A program made the translations under genes and the position numbers. Shown in pieces: positions 1 through 8,000 of a stretch of 64,000 nt of DNA; the first letter of the stretch is position 1, and each line of letters begins with the position of its first letter. The DNA lies in NCBI RefSeq assembly GCF_001632365.1, contig NW_024468511.1:1218761-1282760 (forward strand), read 5' to 3'. Origin of the DNA: Laetiporus sulphureus 93-53. Its lineage: Eukaryota; Basidiomycota; Agaricomycetes; Polyporales; Laetiporaceae. Below the pieces are notes generated by a model that saw nothing but the letters and a program-made list of their open reading frames with translations, was not told the origin of the DNA and made no database searches.

Positions 1-887
1 GAGTTCTTGCTGATGATCATGCCAAGATACTCAATTGAGGATTGTTCAAAGAAGCATTTTTCCGGTTTGGCATATAAGTCATTGTCCCGGAGGCGCTGTA
101 GAACTGCTTTTACTAGTTGTCGGTGTTCTTTGAGATCGTCCGTAAATATGAGGATGTCGTCTAAGTAGACTACCACCTTTCCAGTGCGAATTAAGTCTTC
201 GAGGACTGTATTCATCATTGTTTGGAAGGTGCTGGGGGCGTTGCAGAAACTGAAGTACATTACGGTGGGTTCGAAGAGGCCACGATGTGTGATGAAGGTG
301 GCTTTTTCTTCGTCTCCTTCCCTAATCCTTATGTTGTTGAACCCCCATCTCAGATCAAGCTTCGTAAATATGCTAGCATGTGAGAGTCTGTCGATGAGGT
401 CAGAAATGCGTGGAATTGGGAACTTGTTCTTCTTTGTGACTGCATTGAGGTTCCTGTAGTCTTGTACGAGCCTTAGGGATCTGTCTTTCTTTTTGATGAA
501 GAAGACGGGTGCTGCGGTTGGACTCCTTGATCTCTTGATGTAACCTTTGGCCAACTCTTGGTCTATCCACGTATCGAGCAAATTTCTTTCCTGTAAGTTC
601 ATAGGATATAACTTTGCTGGGCATGGTAACGATGCCTCTGGAACAAGTTCGATTGGATGATCGTAGGGCTTTCTTGTGAGCATTCGTTCCGACTGCTTCT
701 TGGAGAACACATCGCCATACTCGTGGAAGTGTTTGGGGACATAGGCTGACCAGTAGTCTTTGTCCTGTTCTCCTTTTTGCGGTGCTCTATCCTGATTCCT
801 TTTGGTGTCAAGACCCATAATGAGCGATGCTACAGCTTGTGCATCAGGGTCTTCTGATAATGACACCCATCTAATGAAGCTGTCCAT
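1..887 (-). CDS. Reverse transcriptase (pol), partial
   Basis: The minus-strand frame is open from an ATG at 887-885 to the window edge, so this is the N-terminal part of the polymerase. It copies element RNA into DNA. The connector to the protease contains the basidiomycete-type motif EYGDVFSKKQSERM. The palm then shows AKGYIKRSRSPTAAPVFFIK, LRLVQDYRNLNAVT, FTKLDLRWGFNNIRI and the catalytic VVVYLDDILIFTDD, whose two adjacent aspartates bind metal. The frame continues through the thumb (KPEKCFFEQSSIEYLGMIIS) to position 1. A TAG at 905-903 closes the frame upstream, so the start is either this ATG or frameshifting from the protease ORF, which ends at 898. RNase H and integrase are not in view. 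Confidence 0.93.
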   Translation of the reverse strand, partial: MDSFIRWVSLSEDPDAQAVASLIMGLDTKRNQDRAPQKGEQDKDYWSAYVPKHFHEYGDVFSKKQSERMLTRKPYDHPIELVPEASLPCPAKLYPMNLQERNLLDTWIDQELAKGYIKRSRSPTAAPVFFIKKKDRSLRLVQDYRNLNAVTKKNKFPIPRISDLIDRLSHASIFTKLDLRWGFNNIRIREGDEEKATFITHRGLFEPTVMYFSFCNAPSTFQTMMNTVLEDLIRTGKVVVYLDDILIFTDDLKEHRQLVKAVLQRLRDNDLYAKPEKCFFEQSSIEYLGMIISKN

Positions 888-897
888 GTCGTTCCAG

Positions 898-1488
898 TTA
901 TCCTAACTCCTGGGAACTGATGAACTCCATCAGGTCTTCGATGTGGGGGATGTTTGTGTCTTCCAGGTCCTCCTCCTGGATTGCTACCTGTGAGGGTGTG
1001 CATCTGTGTGGGCACCGGGTGAAATCGACTGTGAGTTTTCCCCAATCCACTTTGGGATTATGCTCCTTGAGGAAACTCATGCCTAGTATAATGTCTTTGT
1101 GACCTATATCGGTGACCAGAAGACTTTGTCTGCTTGTGTGGTTTCTGATAGTTATACTTAGAAGAACCCTTTTCTTAATGGTTCCACCCTTGTTGTGAGA
1201 TGCATCTGCGTTATAAACCCTGATCTCTTTCTCAAGTGAGATCGTAGCGAGATTCAACTGATCAACCAGCCGTGGGTTGATGTAGCAAGAATATGCTCCT
1301 GAATCAAGGAGTGCCTCAGTCTGGACTTCCCTTACTCCCTGTTTGAGGTGAACAGGTAAATCGATCGCATGTTTTGACGAACCAGTAGATGCAATGTATA
1401 AAAAATCTGATACTGGTACATGCGAGATCGAGTAGGTACTGTTACATTGTCTATGGAAACTCTGGCCAGACCTCAGAGAACCTGCCAA
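898..1488 (-). CDS. Retroviral-type aspartic protease (gag-pol processing)
   Basis: This 196-codon ORF carries the retropepsin active-site motif ALLDSGAYSCYIN near residue 60, and a later hydrophobic strand and flap partner ending IILGMSFLKEHNP near residue 135. It would cleave Gag and Pol and act as a homodimer. It overlaps the 3' end of gag by 16 bp in another frame and ends in TAA at 900-898. The polymerase frame then resumes in the same frame as gag. The protease is therefore out of frame with both neighbours, in -1 relation to gag and +1 relation to pol. Either frameshifting or two indels could explain this. In many related elements these domains form one polyprotein. Confidence 0.85.
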   Translation of the reverse strand: MAGSLRSGQSFHRQCNSTYSISHVPVSDFLYIASTGSSKHAIDLPVHLKQGVREVQTEALLDSGAYSCYINPRLVDQLNLATISLEKEIRVYNADASHNKGGTIKKRVLLSITIRNHTSRQSLLVTDIGHKDIILGMSFLKEHNPKVDWGKLTVDFTRCPHRCTPSQVAIQEEDLEDTNIPHIEDLMEFISSQELG

Positions 1489-3050
1489 AGAAAATCCTCA
1501 TCATCTTCTATCTCTGTGATCCTAGCCGCTTCGACGGCTGGTGCCGGTTCTGCCTCTTTTTCCTTCACGTCATAGCTGGCAAGGAAGGCATGGACTGCTT
1601 CCTCCCTTGCCATGCTTTTGTTGGAACTGGTGGATGATGCTGTTGTTGATATTGCCCTGGTTGCCTGACCCCACTTTGGCATTTCAAATTTGCCCTTGTA
1701 CTTGGGGTCTGGGCATCGCTGTACAAAGACGAAGGGGTGTTTTCCACATCGTACACACAGCTTCTTTTCCAGCCATCCTTCTTGCTCCTTAGTGAGTGTG
1801 GATACTCGATCCACGACCATTGCGTTGGGGTCCTTTGGGGCTCGTGGTGATGATGATGTTGACATTGTTACCGTTCTGTGCTGTCCTGCCTTGTCGGCTC
1901 TGAACTTGGACTCAAGTTGTAGGCAAAGGTCGAGGTACTCCGGCCATGTGATTGGGTCTGCGATGCCTAGGCTATCTCGTGTGACCATTGCCTGTCGTAC
2001 ATCCTTGCTTCGATGTTCAGCGATGTAACTGATGAGTGCGGTGTGCCCTAAGTTGGTCTTAGTGGCCCATTGACGGAACTGTTCTGCGAAGGATACCATG
2101 GTGGGATACGTCTTGCTACAGATCTCCTTCAAATGCTGCTGTGCATCCTTGTCCGGGTCGAGGGTCCTGTAGTTTACTTTGAGAATGTCGACAAAGTCTT
2201 CCCATGTGCCAAGTGCCTGCCATGCTGCTGCCCTGGTTGTGTATTCAGACATGTAGGTGAATGCTCTGCCTTCCAAGTGCAGTAGTGCCGTGGTAATCTT
2301 GTGCTCGTCGTCGTTGATCTCGTTCCACTGCATCCATATACCAAGTTGTTGGAGCCAGTCCTCCAGACTTCCTTTGCCTGAGTAGTGTGGAGGTTCAGCT
2401 ATTTTGATGCATGGCTTGTTCGAGTGGACCATACCGGATGTTTGACCTTGCATCATAGTGACGCCGCTTGCTTTGAGCAAAGCTAGCTCATGTCGCAGCT
2501 TGGTGTTAGCTGACTTGATCTCCATCATTTCCTTGCCTATATCCAGCATTGCTGCCTGGGTCCCTGAGAGTTCGTCATTTAAAACTGTCATATGCGCATC
2601 TTGCGCGAGGATCCTATCCTTGAGTTTTCCGATTTCTGTCTGGAGGACGGCCTCCTTGAGTCGGTGCTCGCTCTTGTTATTTTTGATGGTTGACTCGAAG
2701 GCCCTCTTATGCTCGTACATTTTGTTGCCGAGCACGTTGTAGACCTTGGTGACCTCAGTGCCGATTGTGAGCTTCATTGCGACAATTACCCATTCACGGA
2801 TATGATACGGGACTTCGCTGGGGGCGGACTGTCTGAGTGCATCTTCTAGATGCTCATATTGATTCCCTTCAAACTCCCAGGTGGGAGAAACATAAGCGGG
2901 GAGGAGTGATGGTGTCAGGGATGCAGGTCCTCCGACTTGTGATGCAGAATCCTGGGGTCCTAGCCCAGGTTCAGGTGAGTTGCGCTGTGAGGCACGTGAG
3001 GTGCTTCTGTCGTGTGCTGGCTTGACATTTGTGTGAAGAATGTCATCCAT
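1473..3050 (-). CDS. Gag capsid/nucleocapsid polyprotein
   Basis: This 525-aa ORF is the structural protein of the element. Residues 1-75 are low-complexity and residues about 120-195 look coiled-coil. The capsid-like core begins at KIAEPPHYSGKGSLEDWLQQ and continues through TWEDFVDILKVNYRTLDPDK, the usual retrotransposon gag layout. Near residue 440 an unusual zinc knuckle reads CVRCGKHPFVFVQRC (C-x2-C-x2-H-x7-C instead of C-x2-C-x4-H-x4-C), a variant I associate with this basidiomycete group. The tail is acidic. The frame is intact with a clear ATG at 3050-3048. Confidence 0.88.
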   Translation of the reverse strand: MDDILHTNVKPAHDRSTSRASQRNSPEPGLGPQDSASQVGGPASLTPSLLPAYVSPTWEFEGNQYEHLEDALRQSAPSEVPYHIREWVIVAMKLTIGTEVTKVYNVLGNKMYEHKRAFESTIKNNKSEHRLKEAVLQTEIGKLKDRILAQDAHMTVLNDELSGTQAAMLDIGKEMMEIKSANTKLRHELALLKASGVTMMQGQTSGMVHSNKPCIKIAEPPHYSGKGSLEDWLQQLGIWMQWNEINDDEHKITTALLHLEGRAFTYMSEYTTRAAAWQALGTWEDFVDILKVNYRTLDPDKDAQQHLKEICSKTYPTMVSFAEQFRQWATKTNLGHTALISYIAEHRSKDVRQAMVTRDSLGIADPITWPEYLDLCLQLESKFRADKAGQHRTVTMSTSSSPRAPKDPNAMVVDRVSTLTKEQEGWLEKKLCVRCGKHPFVFVQRCPDPKYKGKFEMPKWGQATRAISTTASSTSSNKSMAREEAVHAFLASYDVKEKEAEPAPAVEAARITEIEDDEDFLWQVL

Positions 3051-3116
3051 TCACTGCCTGAACATGGATGTGTATGCACGATCAGCTTCTTCCATAGTGA
3101 TGTAAAGATGTGTAAA

Positions 3117-3974
3117 CTAATAGAAAATAAAGCCTAGGTACTGCTTGTCCTTGACCTTCCCAATCTCCCTGACAATCTCGTCTAACCTCTGCTGCTTCCC
3201 TATCTCCTTGAAGTTGATCCTGCCTATCTCTAGGCAACACGTGTTGATGACCTGTTTGTCGATGAAGGTGTATTCATGAGTTCCCGTGTAGAGGTCTGCG
3301 CAAACTTTGGCTAACTCCGATGCAAGGAGTTGTACCTTCTTTCGTTTATCCTGATCAATTCTCTCCCAGAACGCTCCCAATATCAGTTGCAGTCTGAAGC
3401 GGGTGGCTGAGACCTGCTTCTTGAGTGTTTCGATGTGGATGGTGGGCCTGATTTTGGATGGAAGAGGGCGAATGGATTGTGCGTGTGTGTTGACTTTAAC
3501 AAAGTTGGGAAGAGGTTGCACTGGCTGTGGAGCAACAATGATGGAGGGAACGGTGTTGGAGGTGATGATCTCTGGGGGTGGTCTTGGCTTTCGACTGCCT
3601 GTAGTGAGATGTCCTTTCCTGGGCTTGTAGCATTTGAGTGGGGGGGTGTGACTGCGAGGCTGGCGGATGATGCCTTGGACTCTGATATGTGTAGTGTCAA
3701 CTACCCTGGCTGCTGCATGCTGCCTGTCTGTAGAGGATGCACCTAAGGATGCTAGAGTGAGAAGTCTTCCTCGCTCCTTGTTGGTCTCGAGGCATTTGTA
3801 GCCAGCGTAAGGATCTTCTGCCTTGGTGGCCTTGTGCTTTGCTGCCTTGGGCTGCTCAGTGTCTTGCTGAGGCTTACGCCTGGTAGAAGTCAGGTTGGAA
3901 TGTATGTCAAAAAAGCCGCGCGCTATGGCTGAAACTGCTTGCGCTGAAAATACGCAGCCGCTTGTGTTAAACAC
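3117..3974 (-). CDS. Leader ORF of the retrotransposon, no methionine codon
   Basis: A 285-codon frame is open between the LTR and gag. It is basic and proline-rich in the first two thirds. The helical C-terminal third includes KRKKVQLLASELAKVCADLY and IGRINFKEIGKQQRLDEI. The frame has no ATG at all: the first codon after the upstream in-frame TGA region that could start it is GTG at 3974. If translated it would need a non-AUG start, splicing from an LTR exon, or fusion to gag by readthrough. The gag ATG lies 67 bp downstream of its stop. No function is recognised. Confidence 0.45.
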   Translation of the reverse strand: MFNTSGCVFSAQAVSAIARGFFDIHSNLTSTRRKPQQDTEQPKAAKHKATKAEDPYAGYKCLETNKERGRLLTLASLGASSTDRQHAAARVVDTTHIRVQGIIRQPRSHTPPLKCYKPRKGHLTTGSRKPRPPPEIITSNTVPSIIVAPQPVQPLPNFVKVNTHAQSIRPLPSKIRPTIHIETLKKQVSATRFRLQLILGAFWERIDQDKRKKVQLLASELAKVCADLYTGTHEYTFIDKQVINTCCLEIGRINFKEIGKQQRLDEIVREIGKVKDKQYLGFIFY

Positions 3975-4010
3975 TAAGCAGGGGCACAGAAAATGTCAGA
4001 TTGTTTCTAA

Positions 4011-4730
4011 TGTCACAGCAACACCGGACAAGAGATCAAAAAGACTAAAAAGGGACAGTCATGTGGAACGTGCCGCCCTGATCCCCCTGGTCCCAAGGAA
4101 TCCCCCTGAACCCTATGTGGCGCAAGAGCCTGAGACTTACTAGTCGAGGTGGCTGACGCAGAAAAGGGTAAGAGATATATGATGGAGCTGGTAAGCTCAG
4201 TAGGGTGCTACGGTAGTAGACGAGGAGAAACAATCTGAAGTTTCGTCCTCTACATGGCTGGTCTTATCTACACATATAGCGGGCTATCTTATCTAAGCTA
4301 CCTATCTACGGGTATAAGCTAATGGCCATACATGAAACAATAGGATGTCCGGAAGCAGAACAATAAGTGGGAAGATCGATGGTTGCCGCAGTAATGCGTG
4401 TGCACATCATGCCTATCTTGGTTTCCCTTTTGTTCTCCGGTGTGAACATCGTACCTATCTAGGCTTCTGGCTAAACTAATAGGAAGCAGAAGGCCGATGC
4501 ATAACAATAGTCCTTGTTCCCTTTGTTCCCAAATGGGTGCCTCTATTGTATCCTGGAATAGACAGGTCCGACCATATCATCCACGGATCTGGACCATAAC
4601 ATGTGATGTGGACCATCACCTGATCTCTACGTGTCACGTCTGTGGCTGAGTGGTGTGAGATATTGGTGAAGCATGTGATCTGTGGTGTGAGAAAAGTCAC
4701 GTGCAGACTTTGTGGTGAAAATCTGTGACA
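4011..4730 (-). repeat. 5' long terminal repeat (720 bp)
   Basis: In element orientation this segment starts TGTCACAG at 4730 and ends CTGTGACA at 4011, a perfect 8-bp terminal inverted repeat with canonical TG...CA ends. It sits directly upstream of the leader ORF and gag. The interior has no convincing gene and would carry promoter and polyadenylation signals. The partner LTR is outside the window, so the length is inferred from one copy. The primer-binding site should begin next to 4010, but I could not match it to a particular tRNA. Confidence 0.7.
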
Positions 4731-4889
4731 TGGAGGTGGTAGAGCGGGGAAATTCTCTTTATCCCAAGGATAGATTTCCTCATAAAGTTCCCACTCAAGT
4801 AGGAGGAGGTGATGGTCCAGTAGAGAAAAAGGAGGACTGCTACTTATACCTTCGAGCAGTCGTTCCTCTTCTTTGTATCAGTCCGTGAT

Positions 4890-5619
4890 TTAAATATTCA
4901 CCATCCCCGTGCGTTCTTCCGCTGATATTGTCATTGTCCTTGATATGGTACTGTGTATGACACTGAATGCATCCAGAGCGAATGAGAGTGCTGCCGGTAA
5001 GATATCAAAGTGTAGCGGATGATCTAGAGCATACGACGGTGGGAGGATTCCCACTGGAAGGCCGGCGTAAATGGCTGTTAGGATAGTCCAGCATCGATCT
5101 GACCCTAGCCGGGGCAGGTGGAGTTCCTCCATTAGGAACATTGGGTAATTCATTCGCATGAACGTTCCCCATGTTCCGTCTAGGTCGATATCGATGTCGT
5201 CCTCTAGTGTGACCTTTGGTCTGTCCGTTTGGAATGGAAACAGATACAGAATTCTGATTAACCCGCTGGGGCAAGGGGTTAGATATGGCTGTCGTCGAGT
5301 TGATCTGAAGTCGTCCAGGAGGTGGACTTCGTGGACGTCATTCACTCTCTCGATGAGATGGTTTATCATGGTTTGGATGGGTCATGTTGAATTCGACGTT
5401 GGTATGGTCGAAGTCGACAAGATCCTCGATGGCAAATCCAGCTCCTCTGATGGCAAGATAGACTCTGAGCTGTTGGAAGACCTGGTAGCGATGATCGTGA
5501 GAGGAATATGCACGTGAGGTCCAGGTGTGAGTGGCTGCCAGAACGAGAATCATACCCAAATAAGGAAGGTTTAGAAGGTCCATTCGAGCTGAGAATGGCG
5601 GAGCTGCATCGGAGAACAT
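4890..5619 (-). pseudogene. Unrecognised hydrophobic ORFs, probably a broken gene
   Basis: Two overlapping minus-strand ORFs (5619-5338 and 5369-4890) look like consecutive parts of one protein. The first has a hydrophobic N-terminal segment (LLNLPYLGMILVLAATHTW) and the motif YLAIRGAGFAIEDLVDF. The second has hydrophobic stretches including WTILTAIYAGLPVGIL and FDILPAALSFALDAFSVIH. They are in different frames with no obvious intron at the junction, so a frameshift is likely. The second ends about 160 bp from the retrotransposon LTR, which may have cut the gene. A distant resemblance to fungal wax-synthase-domain membrane proteins came to mind but is not supported by a diagnostic motif. Confidence 0.25.
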
Positions 5620-5743
5620 CCATTTTCAGTGGTGCCGGATCGGACTGTCAAAATGAAGATGTTCTCACACGGTGGCTGATGATTCTTGATAATTGCATTG
5701 GTGTTGCAACCGGAAGTCATCCTCGAATTCATCAACTTCACAT

Positions 5744-6280
5744 TAAGGCTCCAACTATTTATACTATTTACACTGCTGAGGTGTAAATAAATAGTATATA
5801 GTAAACAGTTATCTATATGTCATATAAACAGTTTATATAAAGTTTATATAGTTTTTTTTGGTCCCATCTTTTGATGGAGTTTTACTCAACTGTGAGCAGC
5901 CTCTGTGATTGTTGAGGCCTTTAAGGACCTGTAGCACATGACAGTGAGCAGAAAACAAGCATTCAATGTCAACACTTGCACCAGGAATGACCAGAAAATC
6001 TTATGTTATACAAGAAATGACAAGAAACTCATGTTCATGAACCTACATGATGATAAACTGTCAGTGGTGACTTCTGTTAAACACTATGACTTTCAATTGG
6101 CTCACTGTTGTGCTGTCAAATCTAGCAATTGCGCACACAATAGCCCTATATCATCATAAAACTATTTATACTATATATATACATCTATTTACTATGTACA
6201 GGCCCAACTGTAAATAAACAGATATAGTAAACAGTTAAAACTATGTAACATAGTAAATAGATAGAAATGTTGGAGCCTTA
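5744..6280. mobile_element. Non-autonomous hAT-like element, copy 1
   Basis: This 537-bp AT-rich unit has 12-bp perfect terminal inverted repeats, TAAGGCTCCAAC at the left and GTTGGAGCCTTA at the right. It is flanked by a perfect 8-bp duplication, CTTCACAT at 5736-5743 and 6281-6288. Eight-base target duplications with short terminal repeats are the hallmark of the hAT superfamily. There is no transposase, and the 73-codon ORF inside is not a credible gene. A hairpin-forming stretch lies just inside the left end (TACTATTTACAC / GTGTAAAT). Copy 2 lies 6003 bp to the right. Confidence 0.9.
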
Positions 6281-6423
6281 CTTCACATCCTGTTCACTCA
6301 CAAATATTTCTCAGTGTTCTCAAGACCCCAGTATTTCTAAGAATAAAATCTCCGAGGGGGTCTGCTCACTGACAGCAGAATAGGACGCGACACTCTGAAA
6401 AAATTGCATTAGTGGGCCAGTGA

Positions 6424-6520
6424 TAGTACCACCACCGAAAATGAGCAGTCGTTGATCCAATGGATATCTCCGAGATCCACGGTCACGCCATTAGTAGCTA
6501 ACACCTGTGCACTACATCAG
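6424..6520 (-). pseudogene. Relic of an internal WDR7-like gene segment
   Basis: On the same strand this segment aligns with 19211-19305 inside the WDR7-like gene, with substitutions and a 9-base gap. Shared blocks include TCGTTGATCCAATGGATATC and CTAACACCTGT. Translated in the WDR7 frame it keeps DIHWIN followed by SFSVV, matching DIHWINEHSFSVV in the intact gene, and soon meets a stop. It is too short and isolated to be functional. Confidence 0.75.
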
Positions 6521-6528
6521 CAAGGGGT

Positions 6529-7942
6529 GGTCACGACAAGTACTGGTACTATAAAACGGTGACCCAAGCGCTCAAGCCCAGTCAAAATCGGGTCTGCGCG
6601 GAGCGGGGGTGAGTGAGCGAGAACGTCACATGTGGAGCACTAAGCACTTTGACACGCCCCGCTATCCCTTACCTGGAGCGAAAAATTTAGACCATTTAGC
6701 GGGGCAAAGACAAGCCCATCGGGGCTACTGGAAGCAAACTGAGTGCGACGTGTGGCCCCGTTTGGCCACTCTCTCCGTCGACCATGATATATCTTTGATG
6801 TTGCGCCATTAAGTGAATAAATATATATATCTTCGACTACTTGTACAAGCTTGTGCAGCGGATTGCATGACAAGCCATTTTGTAGGTGCATATATCTACC
6901 CTCCCATCTATGCCCTCAGACATTCTTCTCGTGAGCCATCCTCCAGCAGAGCCAGTCGCATGATAAGGCATTCAAAAGAAGCATCTGTCATTTTCGTCAT
7001 GAGCAACAGAGCACAGATGCAGCTGAAAGGTAGCTCACCTGTTCTCCAGGGACCCACTCCACACTGTCATCTAATAGGACACATTGGAGTTCTGTGAGTA
7101 CTGTTGGCATCTGGCACTCGTGAATAGATGACAGCATGCCCACTTACTTGTGCATGGCAAAAGGTGGGGAGACAGTGACTTGGAGGGAGAGAACAATAGT
7201 GGGAGGAAGGATCCAGGGTGATCGTGGCGGTAGGAGAGAAAGATGGGAAGTGCATGAAGATGTCCCCGACACTCCTATATATGTATGCTGTATGGCGAGC
7301 GTATGGAAGTCCGAGATATTCGTATTGTGATATGTATACGACGAGACGCGACGACATCGACACGTTGACACGGATGCGCCTCAACGCTGCCGCTCTTATA
7401 TGTACAAGTGTCATTGACGCGTCGGCATCGCACCAATGCGTGCGCATGACGTGCCAAGACAATCGGCGACGCTCACGCGGACGTCCCCCGTTCCACCACA
7501 CCCTACGGGCCCCTGGACTCTCACGATCCGCTGCACCACGCTATCCCCCGCTCCGCGCAGACCTGATTTTGACTGGGGCTCAAGTTACAGCCTGCGATGC
7601 TTGTTCGAAGTACACAAACACATTGATCCAACATGAACTTTTAGTGCGAATTTCATCCGAGCGGTACAGCTTGAAGGCGCTGTTTGCGAAGAGGTACTAT
7701 ATATAGTGCCACGCGGTCCATTGACGTGAGAGTCCGCGCTAGGCGCAACTGACGATTGGAAGGTGCTCTCATCCACTGAGGGAATTCAATGCCTCGTACT
7801 AGAGGGAAATGAAAACAGCAGCAGAGTCGTCCAGATAGAAACGCGACAAAAGTATGCAGTCATTTGTGTCATCGATGGAGCCTACAGAGCCTGAGATCCT
7901 ACGCGAATGTACTATGCATTAAACCAAAACAACATGATTCGC
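6529..7942. other. Region without a supported gene, downstream of Trk
   Basis: Several overlapping ORFs of 60-160 codons occur on both strands here, but none shows a domain, a plausible intron pattern or a consistent frame. The stretch lies between the two WDR7 relics and beyond the 3' end of the Trk gene. It probably holds 3' untranslated sequence and decayed duplicated DNA. Confidence 0.5.
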
Positions 7943-8000
7943 GTACTGAATGTGAGAACGCTCTCGTGTATCCGGGATCTCACACTGCGATCCGCAAGCA
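7943..8000 (-). pseudogene. Relic of the WDR7-like C-terminal exon
   Basis: This 58-bp stretch is about 88% identical to 15891-15948, the end of the WDR7-like gene. In the WDR7 frame it reads LADRSVRSRIHESVLTFST against LADRSVRLRIRESALTFST in the intact gene. It overlaps the 3' end of the Trk coding region in a different frame and contains the Trk stop codon at 7982-7980. Confidence 0.8.

Larger units (their letters stand above)
1..4730 (-). mobile_element. Ty3/gypsy LTR retrotransposon, 5' part
   Basis: The order on the minus strand is LTR (4730-4011), a leader ORF, gag (3050-1473), aspartic protease (1488-898) and reverse transcriptase (887 to beyond position 1). RNase H, integrase and the second LTR would lie left of the window. 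The visible order protease then reverse transcriptase fits Ty3/gypsy as well as copia. The gypsy assignment rests on the polymerase sequence, which resembles basidiomycete gypsy elements. The gag and polymerase frames are open over their visible length, so the copy is fairly young. Its completeness cannot be judged from this window. Confidence 0.88.

Noticed and set aside
4890..5619. Assignment of the broken ORFs to the wax-synthase family
   Set aside because: The segment order and the lack of the family's WH/RRFW-type motif do not support it, so it is left unrecognised.
5938..6159. Identical 73-codon ORFs inside both hAT-like copies (also 11941-12162)
   Set aside because: Their identity reflects the near identity of the elements. 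The sequence shows no domain and the elements look non-autonomous.
7067..7706. Overlapping ORFs of 144 and 162 codons on opposite strands
   Set aside because: There is no recognisable domain, biased composition or splice pattern. They lie in a decayed region and look like chance frames.
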